Below, one piece after another: positions 27,034 to 35,364 of a DNA stretch of 64,000 nucleotides. The DNA comes from Prosthecobacter algae (GTDB lineage Bacteria > Verrucomicrobiota > Verrucomicrobiia > Verrucomicrobiales > Verrucomicrobiaceae). The stretch spans positions 806,001-870,000 of the forward strand of contig NZ_BAABIA010000001.1 in NCBI RefSeq assembly GCF_039542385.1, given 5' to 3'. The notes under the pieces are model-generated. The model was given only the letters and a program-made list of their open reading frames with translations, was not told the origin of the DNA and did no database searches. Each line of letters opens with the position of its first letter. The stretch's first letter is position 1. The translations under genes and the position numbers were made by a program.

Positions 27034-27864
27034 ATGGGACTTCTCAGCAGCAACAACAAAATTCCGATTCGTCACGGTGCCCAGCAGCAGGGGATCCGTG
27101 AGGCTTGTCAGATGGCCCGTGACGTTCTGCTTAAAACGGCGGCTCAGGCCCATGTTGGAGTTACCACGGGAGAAGTGGACCGCTATGCGGCTGCTGAAAT
27201 GAAGGCCCGAGGCTGCAAAAGTGCCTTTCTCGGTTATCGAGGGTTCCCGGGTAATATCTGCATTTCCATCAATGAAGAGATCATTCATGGTATTGGCGGC
27301 CCTCGTGTGATCCAGGATGGAGACGTCGTGAAAATTGATGTCGGAATCGAGTACAATGGCTGGATCGGCGACAATGCCCTGACTGTTCCCGTCGGTAATG
27401 TGGCCAAGGAAACCCTGCATCTTTTGGCTGCCACTGAAGAGTCCCTTCACATTGCGGCCAACCATGCACGGGATGGCTGGATGCTCGGTGATCTTTGCGC
27501 CTCGGTTGAAGAGCACGTGATCCAGTATGGCTATTCGGTCGTGCGAGAATTTGTAGGACACGGCGTGGGTCGGAAGTTGCACGAAAAACCCGAGGTTCCG
27601 AATTACGGAGTCAAAGGAGAGCGTCCGCGTTTGAAAGCTGGCATGACACTCGCGATCGAACCTATGGTCAACATGGGAACGGGTAAGACGCGGGTTCTCG
27701 CTGACAAATGGACTGCCATCACCCAGGATCGTAAACCGAGCTCGCATTATGAGCACGTGGTGTTGGTCACGGAAGGCGAGCCGGAGTTGTTAACCTTCCG
27801 TAAACGCATGTTCCCCAAGGGAGTCAATGATTTGACACCTTTGCCGGTGAGTGAGTTGTTTTGA
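27034..27864 (+). CDS. map: Methionine aminopeptidase, type I
   Basis: 276 residues. The five metal ligands are visible in order: Asp in VVKIDVGIEYNG, Asp in GWIGDNALTV, His in REFVGHGVGRKL, Glu in LAIEPMVNMG and Glu in SHYEHVVLVT. It removes initiator methionine from nascent chains. Its place next to secY is a classic spc-cluster arrangement, but the genes that usually follow (infA, rpmJ, rpsM) are absent and a strong terminator ends the cluster. Confidence 0.96.
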   Translation: MGLLSSNNKIPIRHGAQQQGIREACQMARDVLLKTAAQAHVGVTTGEVDRYAAAEMKARGCKSAFLGYRGFPGNICISINEEIIHGIGGPRVIQDGDVVKIDVGIEYNGWIGDNALTVPVGNVAKETLHLLAATEESLHIAANHARDGWMLGDLCASVEEHVIQYGYSVVREFVGHGVGRKLHEKPEVPNYGVKGERPRLKAGMTLAIEPMVNMGTGKTRVLADKWTAITQDRKPSSHYEHVVLVTEGEPELLTFRKRMFPKGVNDLTPLPVSELF

Positions 27865-27884
27865 GCTTAATCACAAGTTTGATG

Positions 27885-27918
27885 AAAAGGGTGCCTCTGA
27901 AAAGTGGCACCCTTTTTG
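27885..27918 (+). terminator. Rho-independent terminator of the ribosomal supercluster
   Basis: A perfect 11-base stem AAAAGGGTGCC (27885-27895) / GGCACCCTTTT (27906-27916) with a 10-base loop is followed by a T-run. It lies 20 bases after the map stop and would end transcription of the whole rpsL-to-map unit. Confidence 0.92.
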
Positions 27919-28183
27919 TTGTTAGTTATTCACTTTGGCTTTCATGATCATTGTAGCCTGATGTGCGGAGGGAGAAGGGCAGGGGAGATCTCATCAAAAA
28001 CAGCCATGTGATTATTGAGGAAGATATCTGGCCTTCTGATTGTAAGTCTTGGCGCTATTTCGAATACCCAGTGGCGATTGACAAAGACCTTTGTTCGGTA
28101 GCTTTCAGGATCATGCTGGCGACGCCATCCGTGGGTGGTTTTCACGCCGAGAATCAACCAGCCACCTCAACTCAGAATCAAAT
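27919..28183. other. Unassigned decayed DNA between map terminator and transposase remnant
   Basis: About 265 bases. Two overlapping frames exist, one on each strand: a plus frame of 114 codons over 27963-28307 and a minus frame of 69 codons over 27948-28157 (containing RTKVFVNRHWVFEIAPRL). Neither has a convincing Shine-Dalgarno or recognisable domain. Given the neighbouring pseudogene they are most likely relics or chance frames. Confidence 0.35.
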
Positions 28184-29040
28184 TCATCCCGGATTATGCA
28201 ATGGACTAGATGAAGGGGCGGCAGGCTTCGATATGGTGGATGATGCAGTCCAGCTAGGGTGCTTTTTGCGATGCAGTGAGAGCTTGATCACTCGTTTGCC
28301 CGCGTAATGGTCCAACCATCCGTCTGTTGCAAAGCAATAAGATCTCAGCGTTGCCAAGGTCGCTAGGTTGTGACTTTTAAGACCCAAATACCGAAACAGG
28401 CTCAGTAGGTTATAAGCCGCCATGATGAAGTGGAAGGAGGCTTTCGTTGCACAAAAGTCCTGCAGGCAAAACGTCTTTAGCCGAAGTCCTGCTTGAGCGC
28501 CTTGATCCGTTTTTCATAGTCCGCGCGGTTATTGTAAATGTTCCAAATCTGCTTGAGCGCCAGATCGAAATTGGTCACATACAGGCTGAACCGATAGTCG
28601 GGCAGGTCCTCAAAGAGTCACTTGCCCCTGGCCTGCGGATGGCGGCTTATCTGTTTGTGCACGACGATGTGCCGACGCGCCTTGGCCTTGGGATCGGCAG
28701 GCTGGTGCCGCCATACTTTAACCGCGATGTCGGGGTAGACTTCCACCCCATCCTTCATTCCGTAAATCTTGTTCTTCCGTTTGGCGTAAGTTCGCGCGGC
28801 GACGATGCAGTTATGGCTCCGTTCTTCCAGGACGCTGTGTATTTTTGGTGTAAAAGCCGCTATCACCACGCATCAGAACCACTTCACCCCGCCATTGCCT
28901 CATCAATGATCTCGCGCATGAAGTCCATGCAGCTTTAGCACGCCGCCATGTTGCCCGGCCACAGCTTCAGCCTGGTTCATTTCATCTTCTTCTGCGAGGG
29001 GACTTTACTTATCCAGCAGACCCTGGAGGCTTCCTAAGCC
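28184..29040 (-). pseudogene. Degraded IS1380-like DDE transposase
   Basis: Read on the minus strand, pieces of an IS1380-family (DDE_Tnp_1_4-like) transposase appear in order but in changing frames: LWPGNMAAC near 28955, LMRGDSGFYTKN near 28860, ARRHIVVHKQISRHPQARGK ending at 28621, FEDLPDYRFSLYVTNFDLAL then IYNNRADYEKRIKALKQDFG down to about 28485, and FHFIMAAYNLLSLFRYLGLK with LATLRSYCFATDGW down to 28184. A frameshift falls right after DSGFY, an in-frame TGA at 28618-28620, a TAA plus frameshift after QDFG, and a TAG in the upstream part. The N-terminal third is not recognisable and I found no terminal inverted repeats, so the element is long dead. Family call is from remembered motif order, not a search. 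Confidence 0.75.
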
Positions 29041-29537
29041 CGATGCGATGCCCCGCTGCCAGTCGGTCTTCGATTTCGGCTAGCCGGCATGCTGTTTCTT
29101 CAGTGGTTCTCTGGGCTCATGGATTCGATGGGTTTGAAATCCGACAATCGCTTAGACGAATCCATTCCTTAGAGTCTCTGTTAGGGAGTCTCTTCTGTGT
29201 TAATCCGTTGTTTATGAAGTCGCGAAAAAGGACGGAAAGCAAGAATATCAGTTTCTTTGAACATTAATTTTTCTCAAGTTTCTAAATTTTAGAGTGCCAT
29301 TAGCCCTTCTTTATCAACGACACAAGGAGCAGGTGATTCTTGAAAATGAACTGGATTAAGGCGCAATTGTGGTGGGTTTCGCATATTTGACAGTCATAAT
29401 TATTTTCAAGATCGCTAAAATCTGCAAAAATAGGCTTGCCGTCATGGTAATTATATAGCAACTTCGACTCAATTCTGATTTTGCTCAATTGCTCGCAATG
29501 ACTTCGAGCAATCTTCATTTTTATCACAACACTTTTT
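29041..29537. other. AT-rich region with no supported gene
   Basis: About 500 bases with clearly lower GC than the surroundings, particularly 29200-29540. It separates the transposase remnant from the HTH-receiver gene. A minus-strand frame of 99 codons at 29300-29599 (72 codons from the internal ATG at 29518) contains NNYDCQICETHHNC, but it lacks a Shine-Dalgarno and overlaps the start of the plus-strand gene at its 5' end. The region probably holds the promoter for the 29538 gene. Confidence 0.4.
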
Positions 29538-30098
29538 ATGGCTGAACTATCCTCCCCCGAACTCATGACGGTGAAAGAGACCGCTGAGTATCTGCGCATC
29601 CCTCTTCCTACGGTGTACTATCTCGTCCAGCGCGGCCAGTTGCCTGCTGTCCAGATTGGTGGCCGCTGGCGCATTAAGCGCAGTCTGCTTGATCGTGATG
29701 TGCTTCGTAAGGAAGATGAGTCAGGCCAGCCCACTGTCATGGTTGTGGACGATGATCCCGCATTGCAGGCCCTCTTTAAGCAGTTCCTCAAGAAAGCTGG
29801 CTTTGGACGCCTCGTTGTAGGTACGGGTGCAGAGGCCATCAGCATGGCGAAAAAGCAGCGCTTTGACTTTGTCTTCCTTGATTTGAAACTTCCTGACGTG
29901 CCTGGAGACGAGGTGTATTCCCAGTTGAAGGAAATGTATCCAGATCTGCCTATTGTGGTTATCACGGGTTATCCGGACAGCGAAATCCTGAGCAGGATTC
30001 TTTCCCATGGCCCTGTGACCGTGATCAAGAAGCCGATCGAATACGATCAGCTTAACAAGGCGGTGAAGCAGCTCGGCCACAAGGGTGCCGAAGTCTGA
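29538..30098 (+). CDS. Excisionase-type HTH fused to a response-regulator receiver domain
   Basis: 186 residues. Residues about 10-55 are an excisionase/MerR-like DNA-binding domain (MTVKETAEYLRIPLPTVYYL, then GGRWRIKRSLLD). Residues 65-182 form a receiver domain with the acidic cluster Asp71-73, phospho-acceptor Asp115 (FLDLKLPD), Thr143 (VVITGYPD) and the conserved Lys in IKKPIEY. The order is reversed from ordinary response regulators, which place REC first. No histidine kinase is adjacent; a membrane adenylate cyclase is encoded convergently 35 bases away. It is probably a phosphorylation-dependent DNA-binding protein whose partner lies elsewhere. Confidence 0.85.
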   Translation: MAELSSPELMTVKETAEYLRIPLPTVYYLVQRGQLPAVQIGGRWRIKRSLLDRDVLRKEDESGQPTVMVVDDDPALQALFKQFLKKAGFGRLVVGTGAEAISMAKKQRFDFVFLDLKLPDVPGDEVYSQLKEMYPDLPIVVITGYPDSEILSRILSHGPVTVIKKPIEYDQLNKAVKQLGHKGAEV

Positions 30099-30133
30099 TC
30101 GCCCTTATTGATGACCTGTGGAGCCGTCTTGCA

Positions 30134-32026
30134 TCAATGGATGCGAAAGACCTCCACAGGGGCTGATATACCTTTCAATTGTGTGGCTGGGAGTGCTGAC
30201 ATGATGGTGTCGGGAGCAAGTTCCCGGGCGGTATCCGCATCCACCACGATTTCTCCTGCCTGGGCAATGCTGCAGAGGCGGGACGCCAGGTTCACCCGGT
30301 GGCCAATGACAGTGTAGCTCAGGCGTTGGTCGGATCCCATGCAGCCGGCTACGACATTTCCGGTGGCGATGCCAATGCCAATCTCCAGAGGGTGTCGGCA
30401 ATTTTGATTGAGGCTGTGCCGTGCATCGAGCATCTCCTTTGCGCATGCCACGGCCCGTTGGGCATCATTTCCGGTGGTGATGGGCGCACCAAAAAGGACC
30501 ATGATGAGGTCCCCCACAAACTTGTCCACGATGCCGCCGTGATCATAAGCCACCTGCGTGAGCAGGGTCATGTGTTCATTGAGCAGCTCAATGACCTCAT
30601 GCGGGGGCATTTTTTCAGTCAGAGCAGTAAAGCCACGGATATCGCAAAACAGCATGGCTACGTCTCGCAGCTCTCCGCCCAGGGCTTCGCGGTTTTCGAT
30701 CAGTCTTTCCGCTACGGTGCGATCAGCGACGGCGTTCAGGATGCTGCGGTATTTTTCCTGGAGGGCCAATCCAGCGGCCATTTCGTTAAAAGCGTGTGCC
30801 AAGTGGCCCACCTCATCCCGCGTCACTGGCACGCGGATGTCATAATTGCCGCGCTGGATCTCTTGTGCGGCTGTCACCAGGTTACGGATAGGGCCGGAAA
30901 GGTTACGAGAAATCAGCATTACCAGGGCCAATGCCACCAGGAGTGCGATGATCGTGAGGCTGACGGCGCTACGCCGGAGGTCGTGGATCTCATAGTGCAA
31001 GGCAGCCAGCGAATAGAGGTTTACTTGCACTGCCTGAGGGAAGGGGCTTCCAGGATTTAGCACCCTGTAGATGAGCCGATGCGGGGCATTCCCAATGGGC
31101 AGCAGGATTTCCTGATTGTCCTGGCCTGTGCGACCGAGCGATTCGGCAATAGCTTTTTCAATGACCTCCTTTTGGTTTTCCGGCACGGAGGTGGAGACCA
31201 GCTTTCCCTCGATAAAAATGCCGCCCATGATCTCGCCGTAGTCACTGCGGCGCGTCTGTTCATACAATACTCGGTCGGCGATGGCGGGAAGGGGGAGCCC
31301 AAAGACAAGGCCTCCCAGAAAGGTGCCGTCCTGGGGATCCCTTACCGGGGTGATGAAGACCTCGCGCACCTGCTCTCCCCGACGTTCACCCGCTTCGACC
31401 AGGAGGTAACCCACCTCTTGCTGATTGAGTATCTCTTCAAACTTGTGATCGCTCAGCCAGGGGATTTTGTCGGAGTTGCGGCGAATTTGCATCGTCTCTA
31501 CGGACTGCCCTGGAAAGACTGTCACCGCACTGCCGCTGCGTGGCCGCTGATTCATGACAAATTGCCCTTCCGCATTGATCAGGGCGATGAAGGGGGCTGA
31601 TTGGCCTCCGTTTGGGGGCCGCTGCGGCTCTCCCCGAGGGTTACGCTGCCTGTCATCCCTATTTTCTCCGGGCGGGGGCGATAGCCGGCCCAGGTTGGTG
31701 AATTCATTCTGCAGCCGCTCCTGGGCCAGAGATTCCAGGGCGGGTCGCAGATCTCGCCCCGCTTTGGCAAAGTCGCCCTCTTTCATGGCCTGGATCACCT
31801 CTGGCTTTTGGGCCATGCGCTCCAGGACGGTGGAAAGGGCGTTGAAGCGGCGGGCCTTGGCCAGCGTCACGGCCGTGATCTGGCTCTCGAACTGCTCCTC
31901 AAACAATCGCTGGTAGGTCGCGCTGAACTTCCATTCCGCCAGCATCAGCGCCCCCGTCGTCACTCCTGCGACGACGGGAAAGATCGTCAGGATGAGCTTG
32001 GCGCGAAAGCTGGAGAGAAGTTTCAT
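30134..32026 (-). CDS. Membrane-bound class III adenylate cyclase with periplasmic sensor and HAMP
   Basis: 630 residues from the ATG at 32026; a TTG nine codons upstream is less likely. Order: TM1 at about 10-30, a large periplasmic sensor region with a Pro/Arg/Asn-rich insert near 115-145, TM2 at about 355-373, HAMP at 374-425, and a class III cyclase domain at about 455-625. Catalytic residues are intact: metal-binding Asp462 (LFCDIRGFT) and Asp506, purine-binding Lys502 (VDKFVGD) and Thr572 (SYTVIG), and Asn579/Arg583 in NLASR. The Lys/Thr pair predicts ATP rather than GTP as substrate. It turns an extracytoplasmic signal into cAMP. Confidence 0.9.
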   Translation of the reverse strand: MKLLSSFRAKLILTIFPVVAGVTTGALMLAEWKFSATYQRLFEEQFESQITAVTLAKARRFNALSTVLERMAQKPEVIQAMKEGDFAKAGRDLRPALESLAQERLQNEFTNLGRLSPPPGENRDDRQRNPRGEPQRPPNGGQSAPFIALINAEGQFVMNQRPRSGSAVTVFPGQSVETMQIRRNSDKIPWLSDHKFEEILNQQEVGYLLVEAGERRGEQVREVFITPVRDPQDGTFLGGLVFGLPLPAIADRVLYEQTRRSDYGEIMGGIFIEGKLVSTSVPENQKEVIEKAIAESLGRTGQDNQEILLPIGNAPHRLIYRVLNPGSPFPQAVQVNLYSLAALHYEIHDLRRSAVSLTIIALLVALALVMLISRNLSGPIRNLVTAAQEIQRGNYDIRVPVTRDEVGHLAHAFNEMAAGLALQEKYRSILNAVADRTVAERLIENREALGGELRDVAMLFCDIRGFTALTEKMPPHEVIELLNEHMTLLTQVAYDHGGIVDKFVGDLIMVLFGAPITTGNDAQRAVACAKEMLDARHSLNQNCRHPLEIGIGIATGNVVAGCMGSDQRLSYTVIGHRVNLASRLCSIAQAGEIVVDADTARELAPDTIMSALPATQLKGISAPVEVFRIH

Positions 32027-32115
32027 CGGGCAGCACCCTGGATGGTGCTGCAAGGTTTAACTCCGTGTCGAGCCGAAAGCTGCGCAGGAGATGCGAACTG
32101 TCTCGTATCGGGCCA

Positions 32116-32565
32116 CTATTTCTTCACGCGCTTCATTTGAAAACTGCCTTCGTCCAGGGCGCACTCATAGGTGGCATGGAACTCATCGCCTTTCACGGTT
32201 CCCTGGTAGGTGTACAGTCCACCCGCCCAGCCTGGCATTCGGTGCTGGCCCTCAAACTGGAAATTCTCCGCTCCTTTGCCTGGCTTTACCCGGTGATCCA
32301 CCCGGTAGGCCCCGCTGAGAAAGCCCGCCCAGGTCGCGTGATAATGGAAGGCATGGTCGCCTTCCTCGTTTTTGACCGGGCCGATGACGCTGCGCAGGCG
32401 GCCGTGATGCCCGTTGGATTCACTTTTCCAACTGCCTTCCCAGGCTCCTTCGATGCCTGGCTGCGGGCCGCTTTTCAGGGCCGCTTTCCACTCACGCTGA
32501 AAGCCGAGAGTGCAGGAACTGAGCAATGCGCTGAAACACAGGAGAAAAAGCAGTCGAGTCGCCAT
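32116..32565 (-). CDS. Small lipoprotein of unknown function
   Basis: 149 residues from the ATG at 32565. The signal MATRLLFLLCFSALLSSCTL has a lipobox LSSC, giving a lipidated Cys at 18. The mature part is rich in Trp, Gly and His with beta-strand spacing (GAWEGSWKSESNGHHGRLR, then YTYQGTVKGDEFHATY), like a small beta-barrel or lipocalin-type domain. I do not recognise a named family. It lies 90 bases upstream of the cyclase gene and 53 bases downstream of ispH, all on the minus strand. Confidence 0.7.
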   Translation of the reverse strand: MATRLLFLLCFSALLSSCTLGFQREWKAALKSGPQPGIEGAWEGSWKSESNGHHGRLRSVIGPVKNEEGDHAFHYHATWAGFLSGAYRVDHRVKPGKGAENFQFEGQHRMPGWAGGLYTYQGTVKGDEFHATYECALDEGSFQMKRVKK

Positions 32566-32618
32566 GTTGGAGGAACGCTCCAAACATGGCTTTTTCAGCA
32601 GTCAATTTTGACGGTGAA

Positions 32619-33869
32619 TCAGACCCCGGCCACCACACGCACTTGCTCAGGGGTAATCCCGCGCAGTTGGAAAACACGCAGCAAGGTGTCTTCGATGAGG
32701 TTGTTCGGGCAGGAGGCACCGGCTGTGATGCCGATGATCACGGGGCCGTCTTCCGCCAGTTTGTTGGAGTAGCTGGTCTTTTCTGCCTTCAGATGCAGGT
32801 CAAAGTGGACGATCTGCTCCAGCGAGGTCAGGCACTCGGCCGTGCGGATGAAAAAGGTGGGAAGCTGCTGCTCGCCGATTTCCACCAGGTGGGTGGTGTT
32901 GGAGCTGTTGTAGCCGCCTACGACCAACAGCACATCCAGAGGCTGCTGGAGCAGGAGAAAGAGGGAGTCTTGGCGTTCCTGGGTGGCACCGCAGATGGTA
33001 TCAAACACCTGGAAATTCTTTTGCGAGGATTCAGGGCCGTCACGGTCTTCGATGGCTTTTTGCAGGCGGCGCTGGATTTCTTCGGTCTCGGACTTCAGCA
33101 TCGTGGTCTGGTTGGCCACGCCGATACGCTGCAGGTGCAGGTCGGGATCGAATCCTTCAGACAGGGCGCTTGCTCCTTTGAAGCGTTCCAGGAAGGTGGC
33201 CTTGTCTCCGCCGCTGCGGATGTAATCACAGACGAAGTCCACGTCTGAAAGGGTTAGCACCACGAGGTAGTGGCCATTGCCTTGGTCGCCCAGCGCACGG
33301 GAGGAGGTGGCGCGGGTTTCCTCATGGCTGGCCTTGCCATGGATGATGGAGGTGAAGTCGTTCTTGGCGTAGTTGCGTACGCGTTTCCACACGCTCATTA
33401 CATCGCCACAGGTGGTATCCACCACCATGCAGCCGCGTTCGGCGATGATTTTCATCAGCTTCGTCTCCGCGCCAAAGGCCGGCACGATGACGACGTCATC
33501 ACTGTTCAGTTTGGCCAATTCTTCCTCATGCTCACTGACCGGGATGCTGACGATTCCCATCTCGGTCAGTTGGCGGTTCACCTCGGGATTGTGAATGATT
33601 TCCCCGAGGAGAAAAACGCGCCGGTCGGCAAAGACGCGGCGCGCAGCATAGGCGAGGTCAATCGCCCTCTCCACTCCATAGCAAAACCCGAAATCACGGG
33701 CCAGACGGACCGTTGTATTGCCGATCTGGATGACGCTGCCCTGGGCGCGGATCGCCTCGACCAGGGTGCTGCGATAGTGAGTCTCCACCTCGGCCTGCAC
33801 ACGTTCCATGACTTCCGGCGTGCGTACGTTGACACGGCGGGCGGCGGGAGCTGAGGGGACGGCGGACAT
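32619..33869 (-). CDS. ispH: 4-hydroxy-3-methylbut-2-enyl diphosphate reductase, long form
   Basis: 416 residues from the ATG at 33869, the last enzyme of the MEP isoprenoid pathway, producing IPP and DMAPP. The three cysteines that bind the iron-sulfur cluster are Cys63 (DFGFCYGVERAI), Cys154 (DTTCGDVMS) and Cys293 (TICGATQERQ). The enzyme is about 100 residues longer than E. coli IspH and looks like the cyanobacterial/plant type with an extended N-terminus and inserts. An alternative start at 33956 would overlap the preceding gene by 38 bases. Confidence 0.93.
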   Translation of the reverse strand: MSAVPSAPAARRVNVRTPEVMERVQAEVETHYRSTLVEAIRAQGSVIQIGNTTVRLARDFGFCYGVERAIDLAYAARRVFADRRVFLLGEIIHNPEVNRQLTEMGIVSIPVSEHEEELAKLNSDDVVIVPAFGAETKLMKIIAERGCMVVDTTCGDVMSVWKRVRNYAKNDFTSIIHGKASHEETRATSSRALGDQGNGHYLVVLTLSDVDFVCDYIRSGGDKATFLERFKGASALSEGFDPDLHLQRIGVANQTTMLKSETEEIQRRLQKAIEDRDGPESSQKNFQVFDTICGATQERQDSLFLLLQQPLDVLLVVGGYNSSNTTHLVEIGEQQLPTFFIRTAECLTSLEQIVHFDLHLKAEKTSYSNKLAEDGPVIIGITAGASCPNNLIEDTLLRVFQLRGITPEQVRVVAGV

Positions 33870-33918
33870 CGGTGGAGACGGGATCGGGGCAAGGAAGCGG
33901 GAAGGAGATGCAGTGAGC

Positions 33919-34539
33919 TTAGTAGGTGTAGATTTTGCCTTTCTTGGCATCATCAAACACCTGCTGGCTCAGCATGTAGTTCATCGGCGGGTCAGCCAGG
34001 GTGGAGTCATCCAGCACAGGCAGGGTCTTGCCGATGGTGGCGTCTTCAGGATGGCTGGAGGCGATGATCAGAGGGGCACCCTGGGGGACCATGGAGAAGA
34101 TTTTCTGGGCGGACTTGATGGGCAGGCGCACGCAGCCGTGGGTGCAAGGGTAGGGTTTCACCCAGCCCCAGTGCATGCCGTAGGCGGTCTTGAACTCCAT
34201 CCAGAAGCTCATCGGGTAACCAGCGCCTGGGCTGCTCTGGCGGCGGCGGTTGGCCTGCTTGCTGTAGATGCGGAAAGTGCCATGTGGCGTGGGGGTGCTC
34301 GCCGTGCCGACGGAGCAAGGGGTGGCCAGCAGAACTTCATTGCCCTGCATGACGTACACGCGCTGGGCGCCGGTGCTCAGCTTCACCTTCACGGCGGAAG
34401 GATTGGTGACGGCCTTGGCGGGCGGGTCAAAGCTGGTGGAGAAATTGCCGCGCTTCTTGGTGGCGCAACTGCTCATGGTGGCGGCGACCGCAACAAGGGC
34501 GATGGCCTGGAGGAGACGACGAGGGGTATTGGCTTTCAT
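33919..34539 (-). CDS. L,D-transpeptidase (YkuD domain) lipoprotein
   Basis: 206 residues from the ATG at 34539. A lipoprotein signal ends at ATMSSC with Cys25. The YkuD catalytic domain (about residues 50-160) carries the signature HGCVRLP with catalytic Cys136 and an upstream His in PHGTFRIYSK. Such enzymes make 3-3 cross-links in peptidoglycan or attach proteins to it. The gene is 49 bases ahead of ispH on the same strand. Confidence 0.9.
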   Translation of the reverse strand: MKANTPRRLLQAIALVAVAATMSSCATKKRGNFSTSFDPPAKAVTNPSAVKVKLSTGAQRVYVMQGNEVLLATPCSVGTASTPTPHGTFRIYSKQANRRRQSSPGAGYPMSFWMEFKTAYGMHWGWVKPYPCTHGCVRLPIKSAQKIFSMVPQGAPLIIASSHPEDATIGKTLPVLDDSTLADPPMNYMLSQQVFDDAKKGKIYTY

Positions 34540-34654
34540 GCAGGGGAAATGGTTAGCATGCTCTGGCCGCGTCTCCACTCGTTTTTATTGTCGAGAAAAT
34601 CTCAGTATTCTTGACGACTGGTTGCGTTTAGTAGCAGCATCCCCCGCCGCATTC

Positions 34655-35311
34655 ATGAAAACTCTGTTCTCCGCCCTTACTTTTTTTGTCATTGGCACCC
34701 TTGCGGCCCAGGAGGTGGCCAAAGAAGCCCCGGCCAAGGTAGAATGGGTGCTGTTTGACGGCACCTCCCTCAAGGATTGGGAGGTCGTGGACATGGGCGG
34801 CAGCGGCGAGGTGACCATGGAAGGCGGCCAGATGATCATCAATCAGGGCGAGAGCCTCAGTGGCGTGGTGTATAAAAAGATCGAGGAATTACCCCTTAGC
34901 CATTATGAAATCACCCTTCAGGCCAAGCGTCTGCAGGGCGTGGACTTCTTCTGCGGGCTTACCTTTCCTATTGGTGATGTAAAAAAGTGCGCCACGCTTG
35001 TTTGCGGCGGCTGGGGCGGCAGCGTGACCGGCATCAGCAGCATTGATGGCCTGGATGCTGCCAACAATGCCACGGGCACCTATCAGCGTTATGAAGATGA
35101 CAAATGGTACACCATCCGCCTGCGTGTGACTCCGGACAATCTCAGCGCCTGGGTGGATGACAAGCAGGTGGTGGATCAGGATATCAAAGGCCGCAAAGTC
35201 GCCCTGCGCGAGGGGCCTATTGATGCCTATGCCCCACTGTCACTGACGACCTTCAACACCATGGCGGCGATCAAAAGCGTGCGTTTCAAGGTGCTTACTC
35301 CGGCCAAGTAG
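34655..35311 (+). CDS. Secreted DUF1080/3-keto-disaccharide hydrolase-type protein
   Basis: 218 residues from the ATG at 34655, with the signal MKTLFSALTFFVIGTLAAQE. The frame extends upstream without relevance. The mature domain begins VEWVLFDGTSLKDWEVVDMG and continues with HYEITLQAKRLQGVDFFCGL, the pattern of the concanavalin-like DUF1080 fold (PF06439) that is expanded in Verrucomicrobia and Planctomycetes. The domain is associated with 3-keto-glycoside hydrolysis in characterised members. Substrate here is unknown. Confidence 0.75.
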   Translation: MKTLFSALTFFVIGTLAAQEVAKEAPAKVEWVLFDGTSLKDWEVVDMGGSGEVTMEGGQMIINQGESLSGVVYKKIEELPLSHYEITLQAKRLQGVDFFCGLTFPIGDVKKCATLVCGGWGGSVTGISSIDGLDAANNATGTYQRYEDDKWYTIRLRVTPDNLSAWVDDKQVVDQDIKGRKVALREGPIDAYAPLSLTTFNTMAAIKSVRFKVLTPAK

Positions 35312-35364
35312 CCGAACCAGGATGGTAAAGAGACCCTCTTTCGGCACGTCGCTTCCGCAGCAGT

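Noticed and set aside
28447..28938. Plus-strand 163-codon frame
   Set aside because: It is antisense to recognisable transposase fragments on the minus strand and has no domain of its own.
29300..29599. Minus-strand 99-codon frame with a CxxC-like motif
   Set aside because: No Shine-Dalgarno at its ATGs, AT-rich low-complexity context and overlap with the start of a well-supported plus-strand gene.
34268..34654. Longer start for the DUF1080 protein at 34655
   Set aside because: The upstream part is antisense to the L,D-transpeptidase gene, and a good signal peptide begins at 34655.
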